DNA of 64,000 nt from Limnoperna fortunei (GCA_944474755.1 OX104112.1:22284460-22348459); one strand, 5' to 3'; shown: positions 23,701 through 38,171, counted from the first letter of the stretch. The notes: generated by a model not told the origin, from the letters alone. Translations and numbers: made by a program.

Positions 23701-26700
23701 TCACACGTATATTTAGGCATAGAATTCCTCCCAATAGTTAGATGATGACTCGACATAATCACACGTACATTAAGGCATAGAATTCCTCCCAATAGTTGGA
23801 TGATGACTCGACATAATCACACGTATATTTAGACATAGAATTCCTCCCAATAGTTGGATGATAACTCGACATAATCACACGTACATTTAGGCATAGAATT
23901 CCTCCAAATAGTTGGATGATGACTCGACATAATCACACGTATATTTAGGCATAGAATTCCTCCCAATAGTTAGATGATGACTCGACATAATCACACGTAT
24001 ATTTAGGCATAGAATTCCTCCCAATAGTTGGATGATAACTCGACATAATCACACGTACATTTAGGCATAGAATTCCTCCCAATAGTTGAATGATAACTCG
24101 ACATAATCACACGTATATTTAGACATAGAATTCCTCCCAATAGTTGGATGATGACTCGACATAATCACACGTATATTTAGACATAGAATTCCTCCCAATA
24201 GTTGGATGATAACTCGACATAATCACACGTACATTTAGGCATAGAATTCCTCCCAATAGTTAGATGATGACTCGACATAATCACACGGATATTTAGACAT
24301 AGAATTCCTCCCAATAGTTGGATGATGACTCGACATAATCACACGTATATTTAGACATAGAATTCCTCCCAATAGTTAGATGATGACTCGACATAATCAC
24401 ACGTACATTTAGGCATAGAATTCCTCCCAATAGTTGGATGATAACTCGACATAATCACACGTACATTTAGACATAGAATTCCTCCCAGTAGTTGGATGAT
24501 AACTCGACATAATCACACGTACATTTAGGCATAGAATTCCTCCCAATAGTTGAATGATAACTCGACATAATCACACGTACATTTAGGCATAGAATTCCTC
24601 CCAATAGTTGGATGATGACTCGACATAATCACACGTATATTTAGACATAGAATTCCTCCCAATAGTTAGATGATGACTCGACATAATCACACGTATATTT
24701 AGGCATAGAATTCCTCCCAATAGTTAGATGATGACTCGACATAATCACACGTACATTAAGGCATAGAATTCCTCCCAATAGTTGGATGATGACTCGACAT
24801 AATCACACGTATATTTAGACATAGAATTCCTCCCAATAGTTGGATGATAACTCGACATAATCACACGTACATTTAGGCATAGAATTCCTCCCAATAGTTG
24901 GATGATGACTCGACATAATCACACGTATATTTAGGCATAGAATTCCTCCCAATAGTTAGATGATGACTCGACATAATCACACGTATATTTAGGCATAGAA
25001 TTCCTCCCAATAGTTGGATGATAACTCGACATAATCACACGTACATTTAGGCATAGAATTCCTCCCAATAGTTGAATGATAACTCGACATAATCACACGT
25101 ATATTTAGACATAGAATTCCTCCCAATAGTTGGATGATCACTCGACATAATCACACGTATATTTACACATAGAATTCCTCCCAATAGTTAGATGATGACT
25201 CGACATAATCACACGTATATTTAGGCATAGAATTCCTCCCAATAGTTAGATGATGACTCGACATAATCACACGTACATTTAGGCATAGAATTCCTCCCAA
25301 TAGTTAGATGATGACTCGACATAATCACACGTACATTTAGGCATAGAATTCCTCCCAATAGTTGGATGATGACTCGACATAATCACACGTATATTTAGAC
25401 ATAGAATTCCTCCCAATAGTTGGATGATAACTCGACATAATCACACGTACATTTAGGCATTGAATTCCTCCAAATAGTTGGATGATGACTCGACATAATC
25501 ACACGTATATTTAGGCATAGAATTCCTCCCAATAGTTAGATGATGACTCGACATAATCACACGTATATTTAGGCATAGAATTCCTCCCAATAGTTGGATG
25601 ATAACTCGACATAATCACACGTATATTTAGGCATAGAATTCCTCCAAATAGTTGGATGATGACTCGACATAATCACACGTATATTTAGGCATAGAATTCC
25701 TCCCAATAGTTAGATGATGACTCGACATAATCACACGTATATTTAGGCATAGAATTCCTCCCAATAGTTAGATGATAACTCGACATAATCACACGTACAT
25801 TTAGGCATAGAATTCCTCCCAATAGTTGGATGATAACTCGACATAATCACACGTATATTTAGGCATAGAATTCCTCCCAATAGTTAGATGATGACTCGAC
25901 ATAATCACACGTATATTTAGACATAGAATTCCTCCCAATAGTTGGATGATGACTCGACATAATCACACGTACATTTAGGCATAGAATTCCTCCCAATAGT
26001 TAGATGATGACTCGACATAATCACACGTATATTTTGGCATAGAATTCCTCCCAATAGTTGGATGATAACTCGACATAATCAGATGTATATTTAGGCATAG
26101 AATTCCTCCCAATAGTTAGATGATGACTCGACATAATCACACGTATATTTAGGCATAGAATTCCTCCCAATAGTTGGATGATGACTCGACATAATCACAC
26201 GTATATTTAGGCATAGAATTCCTCCCAATAGTTAGATGATGACTCGACATAATCACACGTATATTTAGGCATAGAATTCCTCCCAATAGTTGGATGATGA
26301 CTCGACATAATCACACGTATATTTAGGCATAGAATTCCTCCCAATAGTTGGATGATGACTCGACATAATCACACGTATATTTAGGCATAGAATTCCTCCC
26401 AATAGTTGGATGATAACTCGACATAATCACACGTATATTTAGGCATAGAATTCCTCCCAATAGTTGGATGATGACTCGACATAATCACACGTATATTTAG
26501 GCATAGAATTCCTCCCAATAGTTGGATGATGACTCGACATAATCACACGTATATTTAGGCATAGAATTCCTCCCAATAGTTGGATGATGACTCGACATAA
26601 TCACACGTATATTTAGGCATAGAATTCCTCCCAGTAGTTGGATGATAACTCGACTTAATCACACGTACATTTAGGCATAGAATTCCTCCCAATAGTTGAA

Positions 26701-29700
26701 TGATAACTCGACATAATCACACGTACATTTAGGCATAGAATTCCTCCCAATAGTTGGATGATGACTCGACATAATCACACGTATATTTAGACATAGAATT
26801 CCTCCCAATAGTTAGATGATGACTCGACATAATCACACGTATATTTAGGCATAGAATTCCTCCCAATAGTTAGATGATGACTCGACATAATCACACGTAC
26901 ATTAAGGCATAGAATTCCTCCCAATAGTTGGATGATGACTCGACATAATCACACGTATATTTAGACATAGAATTCCTCCCAATAGTTGGATGATAACTCG
27001 ACATAATCACACGTACATTTAGGCATAGAATTCCTCCAAATAGTTGGATGATGACTCGACATAATCACACGTATATTTAGGCATAGAATTCCTCCCAATA
27101 GTTAGATGATGACTCGACATAATCACACGTATATTTAGGCATAGAATTCCTCCCAATAGTTGGATGATAACTCGACATAATCACACGTACATTTAGGCAT
27201 AGAATTCCTCCCAATAGTTGAATGATAACTCGACATAATCACACGTATATTTAGACATAGAATTCCTCCCAATAGTTGGATGATGACTCGACATAATCAC
27301 ACGTATATTTAGACATAGAATTCCTCCCAATAGTTAGATGATGACTCGACATAATCACACGTATATTTAGGCATAGAATTCCTCCCAATAGTTAGATGAT
27401 GACTCGACATAATCACACGTACATTTAGGCATAGAATTCCTCCCAATAGTTGGATGATGACTCGACAAAATCACACGTACATTTAGGCATAGAATTCCTC
27501 CCAATAGTTAGATGATGACTCGACATAATCACACGTACATTTAGGCATAGAATTCCTCCCAATAGTTGGATGATGACTCGACATAATCACACGTATATTT
27601 AGACATAGAATTCCTCCCAATAGTTGGATGATAACTCGACATAATCACACGTACATTTAGGCATTGAATTCCTCCAAATAGTTGGATGATGACTCGACAT
27701 AATCACACGTATATTTAGGCATAGAATTCCTCCCAATAGTTAGATGATGACTCGACATAATCACACGTATATTTAGGCATAGAATTCCTCCCAATAGTTG
27801 GATGATAACTCGACATAATCACACGTATATTTAGGCATAGAATTCCTCCAAATAGTTGGATGATGACTCGACATAATCACACGTATATTTAGGCATAGAA
27901 TTCCTCCCAATAGTTAGATGATGACTCGACATAATCACACGTATATTTAGGCATAGAATTCCTCCCAATAGTTAGATGATAACTCGACATAATCACACGT
28001 ACATTTAGGCATAGAATTCCTCCCAATAGTTGGATGATAACTCGACATAATCACACGTATATTTAGGCATAGAATTCCTCCCAATAGTTAGATGATGACT
28101 CGACATAATCACACGTATATTTAGACATAGAATTCCTCCCAATAGTTGGATGATGACTCGACATAATCACACGTACATTTAGGCATAGAATTCCTCCCAA
28201 TAGTTAGATGATGACTCGACATAATCACACGTATATTTTGGCATAGAATTCCTCCCAATAGTTGGATGATAACTCGACATAATCAGATGTATATTTAGGC
28301 ATAGAATTCCTCCCAATAGTTAGATGATGACTCGACATAATCACACGTATATTTAGGCATAGAATTCCTCCCAATAGTTGGATGATGACTCGACATAATC
28401 ACACGTATATTTAGGCATAGAATTCCTCCCAATAGTTAGATGATGACTCGACATAATCACACGTATATTTAGGCATAGAATTCCTCCCAATAGTTGGATG
28501 ATAACTCGACATAATCACACGTATATTTAGGCATAGAATTCCTCCCAATATTTGGATGATGACTCGACATAATCACACGTACATTTAGGCATAGAATTCC
28601 TCCCAATAGTTGGATGATGACTCGACATAATCACACGTATAATTAGGCATAGAATTCCTCCCAATAGTTGGATGATGACTCGACATAATCACACGTATAT
28701 TTAGGCATAGAATTCCTCCCAATAGTTGGATGATAACTCGACATAATCAGATGTATATTTAGGCATAGAATTCCTCCCAATAGTTGGATGATGACTCGAC
28801 ATAATCACACGTATATTTAGGCATAGAATTCCTCCCAATAGTTGGATGATGACTCGACATAATCACACGTATATTTAGGCATAGAATTCCTCCCAATAGT
28901 TGGATGATGACTCGACATAATCACACGTATATTTAGGCATAGAATTCCTCCCAATAGTTAGATGATGACTCGACATAATCACACGTATATTTAGGCATAG
29001 AATTCCTCCCAGTAGTTGGATGATGACTCGACATAATCACACGTATATTTAGGCATAGAATTCCTCCCAATAGTTGGATGATGACTCGACATAATCACAC
29101 GTATATTTAGGCATAGAATTCCTCCCAATAGTTGGATGATGACTCGACATAATCACACGTATATTTAGGCATAGAATTCCTCCCAATAGTTGGATGATAA
29201 CTCGACATAATCACACGTATATTTAGGCATAGAATTCCTCCCAATAGTTGGATGATGACTCGACATAATCACACGTATATTTAGGCATAGAATTCCTCCC
29301 AATAGTTGGATGATGACTCGACATAATCACACGTATATTTAGGCATAGAATTCCTCCCAATAGTTGGATGATGACTCGACATAATCACACGTATATTTAG
29401 GCATAGAATTCCTCCCAATAGTTGGATGATAACTCGACATAATCACACGTATATTTAGGCATAGAATTCCTCCCAATAGTTGGATGATAACTCGACATAA
29501 TCACACGTATATTTAGGCATAGAATTCCTCCCAATAGTTGGATGATGACTCGACATAATCACACGTATATTTAGGCATAGAATTCCTCCCAATAGTTGAG
29601 ACATATGTAAATTCAGTTCAGAAAAACACAACAACGGTATAAATAATGCAATATTGTAAATAAAGGGATGATGACCCGACATAATCACACGTACATGTTG

Positions 29701-32700
29701 GCATAGAATTCCTCCCAATAGTTGGATGATGACTCGACATAATCACACGTATATTTAGGCATAGAATTCCTCCCAATATTTGGATGATGACTCGACATAA
29801 TCACACGTATATTTAGGCATAGAATTCCTCCCAATAGTTGGATGATAACTCGACATAATCACACGTATATTTAGGCATAGAATTCCTCCCAATATTTGGA
29901 TGATGACTCGACATAATCACACGTATATTTAGGCATAGAATTCCTCCCAATATTTGGATGATGACTCGACATAATCACACGTATATTTAGGCATAGAATT
30001 CCTCCCAATAGTTGGATGATAACTCGACATAATCACACGTATATTTAGGCATAGAATTCCTCCCAATATTTGGATGATGACTCGACATAATCACACGTAT
30101 ATTTAGGCATAGAATTCCTCCCAATAGTTGGATGATAACTCGACATAATCACACGTATATTTAGGCATAGAATTCCTCCCAATATTTGGATGATGACTCG
30201 ACATAATCACACGTACATTTAGGCATAGAATTCCTCCCAATAGTTGGATGATGACTCGACATAATCACACGTATAATTAGGCATAGAATTCCTCCCAATA
30301 GTTGGATGATGACTCGACATAATCACACGTATATTTAGGCATAGAATTCCTCCCAATAGTTGGATGATAACTCGACATAATCAGATGTATATTTAGGCAT
30401 AGAATTCCTCCCAATAGTTGGATGATGACTCGACATAATCACACGTATATTTAGGCATAGAATTCCTCCCAATAGTTGGATGATGACTCGACATAATCAC
30501 ACGTATATTTAGGCATAGAATTCCTCCCAATAGTTGGATGATGACTCGACATAATCACACGTATATTTAGGCATAGAATTCCTCCCAATAGTTAGATGAT
30601 GACTCGACATAATCACACGTATATTTAGGCATAGAATTCCTCCCAATAGTTGGATGATGACTCGACATAATCACACGTATATTTAGGCATAGAATTCCTC
30701 CCAATAGTTGAGACAAATGTAAATTCAGTTCAGAAAAACACAACAACGGTATAAATAATGCAATATTGTAAATAAAGGGATGATGACCCGACATAATCAC
30801 ACGTACATGTTGGCATAGAATTCCTCCCAATAGTTGGATGATGACTCGACATAATCACACGTATATTTAGGCATAGAATTCCTCCCAATAGTTGGATGAT
30901 AACTCGACATAATCACACGTATATTTAGGCATAGAATTCCTCCCAATAGTTAGATGATGACTCGACATAATCACACGTATATTTAGGCATAGAATTCCTC
31001 CCAATAGTTGGATGATGACTCGACATAATCACACGTATATTTAGACATAGAATTCCTCCCAATAGTTGGATGATGACTCGACATAATCACACGTACATTT
31101 AGGCATAGAATTCCTCCCAATAGTTGGATGATGACTCGACATAATCACACGTATATTTAGGCATAGAATTCCTCCCAATAGTTAGATGATGACTCGACAT
31201 AATCACACGTACATTTAGGCATAGAATTCCTCCCAATAGTTGGATGATGACTCGACATAATCACACGTATATTTAGGCATATATTCCTCCCAATAGTTGG
31301 ATGATAACTCGACATAATCACACGTATATTTAGGCATAGAATTCCTCCGAATAGTTGGATGATAACTCGACATAATCACACGTATATTTAGGCATAGAAT
31401 TCCTCCCAATAGTTGGATGATGACTCGACATAATCACACGTATATTTAGGCATAGAATTCCTCCCAATAGTTGAGACAAATGTAAATTCAGTTCAGAAAA
31501 ACACAACAACGGTATAAATAATGCAATATTGTAAATAAAGGGATGATGACCCGACATAATCACACGTATATTTAGGCATAGAATTCCTCCCAATATTTGG
31601 ATGATGACTCGACATAATCACACGTATATTTAGGCATAGAATTCCTCCCAATAGTTGGATGATAACTCGACATAATCACACGTATATTTAGGCATAGAAT
31701 TCCTCCCAATATTTGGATGATGACTCGACATAATCACACGTATATTTAGGCATAGAATTCCTCCCAATAGTTGGATGATAACTCGACATAATCACACGTA
31801 TATTTAGGCATAGAATTCCTCCCAATATTTGGATGATGACTCGACATAATCACACGTACATTTAGGCATAGAATTCCTCCCAATAGTTGGATGATGACCC
31901 GACATAATCACACGTATATTTAGGCATAGAATTCTTCCCAATAGTTGGATGATGACTCGACATAATCACACGCATATTTAGACATAGAATTCTTCCCAAT
32001 AGTTGGATGATGACTCGACATAATCACACGTATATTTAGGCATAGAATTCCTCCCAATAGTTGGATGATGACTCGACATAATCACACGTACATTTAGGCA
32101 TAGAATTCCTCCCAATAGTTGGATGATGACTCGACATAATCACACGTATATTTAGGCATAGAATTCCTCCCAATAGTTGGATGATAACTCGACATAATCA
32201 CACGTACATTTAGGCATAGAACTCCTCCCAGTAGTTGGATGATGACTCGACATAATCACACGTACATTTAGGCATAGAATTCCTCCCAATAGTTGGATGA
32301 TGACTCGACATAATCACACGTACATTTAGGCATAGAATTCCTCCCAATAGTTGGATGATGACTCGACATAATCACACGTATATTTAGACATAGAATTCCT
32401 CCCAATAGTTGGATGATAACTCGACATAATCACACGTACATTTAGACATAGAATTCCTCCCAATAGTTGGATGATAACTCGACATAATCACACGTACATT
32501 TAGGCATAGAATTCCTCCCAATAGTTGGATGATAACTCGACATAATCACACGTATATTTAGACATAGAATTCCTCCCAATAGTTGGATGATAACTCGACA
32601 TAATCACACGTACATTTAGACATAGAATTCCTCCCAATAGTTGGATGATAACTCGACATAATCACACGTACATTTAGGCATAGAATTCCTCCCAATAGTT

Positions 32701-33596
32701 GGATGATGACTCGACATAATCACACGTACATTTAGGCATAGAATTCCTCCCAATAGTTGGATGATGACTCGACATAATCACACGTATATTTAGGCATAGA
32801 ATTCCTCCCAATAGTTGGATGATAACTCGACATAATCACACGTATATTTAGACATAGAATTCCTCCCAATAGTTGGATGATGACTCGACATAATCACACG
32901 TATATTTAGGCATAGAATGCCTCCCAATAGTTGGATGATGACTCGACATAATCACACGTATATTTCGGCATAGAATTCCTTCCAATAGTTGGATGATGAC
33001 TCGACATAATCACACGTATATTTAGGCATAGAATTCCTCCCAATAGTTGGATGATGACTCGACATAATCACACGTATATTTAGGCATAGAATTCCTTCCA
33101 ATAGTTGGATGATGACTCGACATAATCACACGTATATTTAGGCATAGAATTCCTTTCAATAGTTGGATGATAACTCGACATAATCACACGTATATTTCGG
33201 CATAGAATTCCTTCCAATAGTTGGATGATAACTCGACATAATCACACGTATATTTAGACATAGAATTCCTCCCAATAGTTGGATGATGACTCGACATAAT
33301 CACACGTACATTTAGGCATAGAATTCCTCCCAATAGTTAGATGATAACTCGACATAATCACACGTATATTTAGGCATAGAATTCCTCCCAATAGTTGGAT
33401 GATGACTCGACATAATCACACGTATATTTAGACATATAATTCCTCCCAATAGTTGGATGATGACTCGACATAATCACACGTACATTTAGGCATAGAATGC
33501 CTCCCAATAGTTAGATGATAACTCGACATAATCACACGTATATTTAGGCATAGAATTCCTCCCAATAGTTGGATGATAACTCGACATAATCACACG
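20731..33596. repeat. 58-bp satellite array, about 12.9 kb
   Basis: Roughly 217 tandem copies of a 58-bp unit (tagttggatgatgactcgac, then ataatcacacgtatatttag, then gcatagaattcctcccaa). The period is exact over most of the array. Common variants are gatgat(g/a)act, cgta(t/c)attt, tag(g/a)cat and tagtt(g/a)gatg. Rare variants recur at multiples of 58 bp: 1334, 986, 2146 and 2204 bp, showing segmental duplications of 23, 17, 37 and 38 units. Three 68-bp linkers interrupt it (starting near 29596, 30708 and 31471); the same linker sequence lies at the left edge (20731-20776) and beyond the right edge. Each unit contains EcoRI-type gaattc in most copies. Minus-strand frames within it are artefacts. 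Confidence 0.97.
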
Positions 33597-33946
33597 AAAA
33601 ATGTATATCAATATTTCATTTTTTGATATGCAAAATATAAGGAATAAATACAAAATAGGCACTTTAAACACAAACATGTCGGTAACTAGAACAGAATACT
33701 TATTGTTTTAAGCGAAGACAAGGGTACCACGTTAGTTTATTACTAGGATACAAACATGACAAACCGAATACAGAATAAAGGTATTCATATAACCATTATT
33801 ATGTACAGATGTACAGGGATTGCGGGAGATTTTTTTGTTTTGTTTTTGTTTTTGGTTTTTTTTTTTTTTGGGGGGGGGGGGGGAGATGGTGTGATATTTT
33901 ACACCTTGCTCAAAGTCGCAACCTCAATGTTGACATAGTAGATGAT
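33597..33946. other. insertion inside a 58-bp satellite unit
   Basis: A 58-bp unit is cut after cacacg (33596) and resumes at tatttaggcatag (33947), leaving about 350 bp of unrelated sequence. The insert has a T-rich tract followed by a run of 14 G (33870-33883). No terminal repeat or clear target duplication was seen. Open frames through the T/G run are artefacts. Confidence 0.7.
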
Positions 33947-34245
33947 TATTTAGGCATAGAGAATTCCTCCCAATGGTTGAGACAAATGTAAATTCAGTTC
34001 AGAAAAACACAACAACGGTAAAAATAGTGCAATATAGTAAATAGTTGGATGATGACTCGACATAATCACACGTATATTTAGGCATAGAATTCCTCCCAAT
34101 AGTTGAGACAAATGTAAATTCAGTTCAGAAAAACACAACAACGGTATAAATAATGCAATATTGTAAATAAAGGGATGATGACCCGACATAATCACACGTA
34201 TATTTAGGCATAGAATTCCTCCCAATAGTTGAGACAAATACAAAT
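33947..34245. repeat. 126-bp composite form of the satellite
   Basis: Linker starts (ttgagacaaat) fall at 33977, 34103 and 34229, giving a regular 126-bp period made of one 58-bp unit and one 68-bp linker (tcagttcagaaaaacacaac then aacggtataaata and tgcaatattgtaaata). This looks like the ancestral arrangement, kept at the array's edge. Confidence 0.9.
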
Positions 34246-35318
34246 TCTGCTGCAAAATATCGGTCAACAAAACCTCTTATAGGATGTGAAGCGGCCATGA
34301 CTGAGGAACCTTTAATTAATCTTCATTACCTTATGGCACAGCATCAGTTGATGCGAGTGCGGATCCAGAAAAAAAATGAGTAATAAATATAGTTGATATA
34401 TTTTATTAATTTGATTAATGGACTAAGTAGAGGTCGCATTGCAGTTGTTTTACAGGCTGATTGATGTTTAACGTTTAGCGATCAATGTTTCAGTTTTACT
34501 GGTAAACACAATAGATATCTATTCGTAAGAATTCTATCCACAGAATCGCCTATAGTAATGGCTGTTAAGTGACTTCTGTATTTAACTAGGATTCATTATA
34601 AAACCTGAGCTCTTTCTGTTTTTATAAATTGCCATTGTATCATTTTGGAGTCCCATTCTGTAGTAGGTGGTGTCACCATGTCGCGGTCCATATTCTAGCA
34701 CCCTTCCCCTTTAGAACCCTAATATTTCCCATAAGTTTCTTTAATTTTATATAGATTCTATATGTAATTAAAGTTTAAATTTTACTTTCAGCAATTGCCT
34801 GACGATATTTTATTAGTATGTGAACTTAAGACTAGATACAAGAGATCTAATCGACTCACTAATACACAAACTAATTGCAATACAACGGCTTTATTTTGTT
34901 CTTTAATTGCAAGTAATCATTAAACACATAATTTTGTAGTAAAAGGGGAGTAACTCGATCAGCAAAAATGGTTCATGGTCATAGTTAGTCACGATCACCA
35001 CCTACTTTGTAAATATAGAAACTGTAAACATGAGACATTTCACAGAGGCAAGGCCTTGTGCAAGCAAATAGTTATTACTTGTATGAATTAAATGCGTTTG
35101 TAGTAACTAATCAATTGTTTGTATGAAATAGCGACCTCGACCGCCACATAAAATATGTAATAAGTCTTTTCAACAACTTTTAAACATGCGTGTCTTTAAT
35201 GGAGATGTAAGTTAGCTTTTGACCTATGTTGTTACAATTAAGCACATTAAGTACTTTGTCTTTCTTTTAGTTATTCACGCCATTCGAGTGCACCAATGTT
35301 ATAACATGGCAAACCGAT
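34246..35318. other. no gene recognised
   Basis: AT-rich single-copy-looking sequence. No repeat or coding frame of note. Confidence 0.5.
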
Positions 35319-35351
35319 CATATTGCCTTGGGGCACCTGTATATAAGTTAG

Positions 35352-35604
35352 TTTGTTTTTATATTTGATGTTTAACATCACTTTCAGCAATTTTTCAGCT
35401 ATATCGTGGCGTCCAGTTTTTATTGGGGAGGAAGCCGGAGTACCACCGACCTTCGATAGGAAAACTGGCATTCTTGGTCAATTAAGATTAGAGTCAAGTA
35501 CACACTGCCTGCAGTGAGATTCGAACCCGCAACCTCAGAGTTGGCAGACCAATAGTTGGTCAATAGTAGACGAACTACCTTAACCACTCGGCCACCGAGG
35601 CCCC
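35352..35604 (-). mobile_element. full-length tRNA-headed SINE
   Basis: Read on the minus strand the element starts ggggcctcggtggccgagtg with gttaagg. It contains an RNA polymerase III A-box (TGGCCGAGTGG) and B-box (GGTTCGAATCT), like a class II (Leu/Ser-type) tRNA. The body and core ctggacgccacgatatagct, then gaaaaattgctgaaagtg, follow, with a gttaaacatc tail. It is flanked by a diverged direct repeat of about 32 bp (35320-35351, 35613-35645). The domain order resembles the molluscan V-SINE type (RUDI-like); that family name is an inference. Confidence 0.92.
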
Positions 35605-35645
35605 TTATAGGTCGTATTGACTTGGTGCACCTTTATATTAATTAG

Positions 35646-36039
35646 TAGTAACGTGCTTTTTTAGTATACGAAGACATGCGCGGAAGCCAAGTTTGTAAAC
35701 AAATTCTATTTCTTAAGACAGTGAGGTATGCTCAGAAGGAAGCTTTACAGATATCGTGTTTCAATTGTATCAGCATAAAACAGCAGATTATCATTTTGAT
35801 GCATATATGGTGTGTTTATTGCATAGAATGTTTGGTAAGCAAATTGTCTTTTTACGTTTGTTACACTTCAATTTTTTCAGCAATCTCTGGCGCTTAAAAG
35901 GAATATACCGGTCCCTTCCTTGCCCTATCAGGTACGCACTGGGGGTCTTAGCGGCCCCACCGAGAAAAAAGCTTTTAAGTTATTTAGACACTAGCTACGC
36001 CACTGAAGAGGGGCTAGATGTGGTTCATTAACATTTTAA
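35646..36039. other. no gene recognised
   Basis: Two overlapping frames (35676-35897, 35756-36031) have no recognisable domain. Confidence 0.45.
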
Positions 36040-36305
36040 CATTTTTAAAAAAAAAATCCCAAAACAGATAAAAAAACAGATAACAATAAATTTTAAATAA
36101 TATCAGATAACAGCAATTTACATGAGAAAACATAAACAGCAAGTTCAAAAATAGACAAAAAACCAGATAACATCAGAATCTCATCGAAGAGCGATACTAC
36201 TAACAGCAAACAGGGTTTTTATTTTCTTTTAACAGTTAACAACAATGTCAATTTTGAAGAAAACGGATAACAGATTATGGCTGAAAAACAGTTAACAGTT
36301 GCTTA
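36040..36305. repeat. AACAGATAAC-rich low-complexity tract
   Basis: Irregular recurrence of aaacagataacag and aacagttaacag words in A-rich sequence. Confidence 0.65.
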
Positions 36306-38171
36306 ATTTTAAAATTCTATTTTCCAAGAGAATGAAATCAAAGTATGAAGTCGATTATTGTTTGTCTCTTATCCTTTTTGTAATTTACAATAAGTATAAT
36401 TTAAAATTTCCTTTTTTCATCAAATTTGCTTTACTCTTTCGCGTAGTATAAATGCCTATCTCTCACCGAAAGATGCGAAAGACTTTGGTAAATGTAAACC
36501 GATAGGTATATTCTACAAAGATTCAATAAAACAGGCCACAAAAAAAATGACAAACTACAATTTAAATAAAAATGACTAGTTGATGTTTGTTCTAACTGCA
36601 GAATCACAACAATTTAAATTTTAAAACAATAAATTGTTAAAATAATATGTAATAGTTCATGTGTTGACTAATAACGATGGGAATTGCGTCCAAAACCATA
36701 ACTCTAAACGGCTTTATACTGTGGTATCAGGCTCACTAGAAATGCTTAGAATGCAGGATTTTGCACCATTAAACCAGAACTTTACGATAGTTTTTTCGCC
36801 TCGCTTCACCTTGGCGTAAATTATTAAATTTGTATTCACTTTCGTTGCTAACGATGGATAAAGGAGAACATATTTTTAAGTACACTTAGTAACCATAAAT
36901 GAACAGAATTTTGCTACAAGAATGTTTATCATTTAACTTCAGTGAAAAATAAAGATAGTGTATGAGGTTCGACTTCAAAATTGCTTTTGTGATATCAAAG
37001 TTTCATGTAATAATAACTTTTTTTAGTATTCTATTTACGGAAGTTAATAATAGAGGGAGACCATTTTTATCCTGGTACTAAATCTTTCGTTCATAGCTCT
37101 ATCGACAAGCGTAGCTTTGAAAAATCGGAAACCAGAAAAAGGGCTATTTTGCGTAGACAATTCCGGAGTATGCCGATATCTGTAAGATTCAATAAATAAA
37201 TATTGTGTCAATATTTAATTGAACCACGTGAATATTAGTTTTAATTCAATTATATTTATGATTTAATATATGACAAAAGATTAAATGTGCACAAATTTAG
37301 AAATTGGCAATTGAAACTAGCCACAACAGCAGGGCTTAACTTTACATAGAAACTTATGGGAAATAAGTTCAAGTGTCTTGTTTTTAGAAATCACTTTGAC
37401 AAACGCGTCCACAATGTAGAATAAATCAGCGGTGAACTGATGCTTTGCATCAAAAGTTTTCTTGTTGATAATTCATGTATGAATTCTCACAACATAGCGT
37501 CATTATACACTAATGTAATTATTTTTTAATGTGTTTGTTGTGCTTTTCACGACTTAATCAATCAAACGTAACTTATGTTGAATTTTAACAATTAGAAGGA
37601 TAATTCGTGCTGTTATATTTAGACATACAGGTTGAAAAATAGTAAATGTTATAGTCGAAAATACTAACATTTCTGTGATTTGCATACCTTTCAAACATTC
37701 CTCATCATTTACCTGGGATAATTAATCAGCTTTCATTCATCATTAAAAATATATATGCCATATTTATCCTTGGACCAATTCCATTTTTTACTAGTTAGAA
37801 TATTTTGAGACGCTCCACTTTTACATGAAATTTCTAATGCAGCGAATGTAAAAATACTAAATTGTTTTAAAAAAAATTCCAACATTTTATCTCGCAAAAT
37901 CAGAGAAAAATTTTACCACTTCTTAAAACTTAATTTACGCAGGAGCTTAAAAAAAAATGTACACATGTAAACACTATTGACTAAATCAGAACAATTTGAT
38001 GAGATCTAGATTGACTGAAATGATATAGCGTAATGACAAAAATCGACCCAGACATGAGATGGATATGATTTTTTAACTATCATTGAAATTGTGTATCACT
38101 TTCAACGCATGGTTGTTTACTTTGAGGTATCTCTAAAGCTGCAAATTTGTTTACCTCTGACAACTGTAAAC
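36306..38171. other. long AT-rich stretch without features
   Basis: About 1.9 kb of AT-rich sequence without long open frames, tandem repeats or recognised mobile elements on either strand. Confidence 0.5.

Noticed and set aside
20777..33596. Possible CRISPR array
   Set aside because: Repeats are directly head-to-tail with no variable spacers, the period is constant, and the surroundings are animal genomic DNA.
33756..33991. Frames with poly-Phe/poly-Gly
   Set aside because: Generated by a T tract and G14 homopolymer run.
29455..34270. Minus-strand frames reading MGGILC... as a repeat-protein family
   Set aside because: They arise where a 68-bp linker or indel shifts the satellite frame; sequence is simply translated satellite.
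35352..35604. Genuine tRNA-Leu/Ser gene on the minus strand
   Set aside because: A and B boxes are good, but the sequence continues into a SINE body and core that recurs several times in the window, and an acceptor stem does not close.
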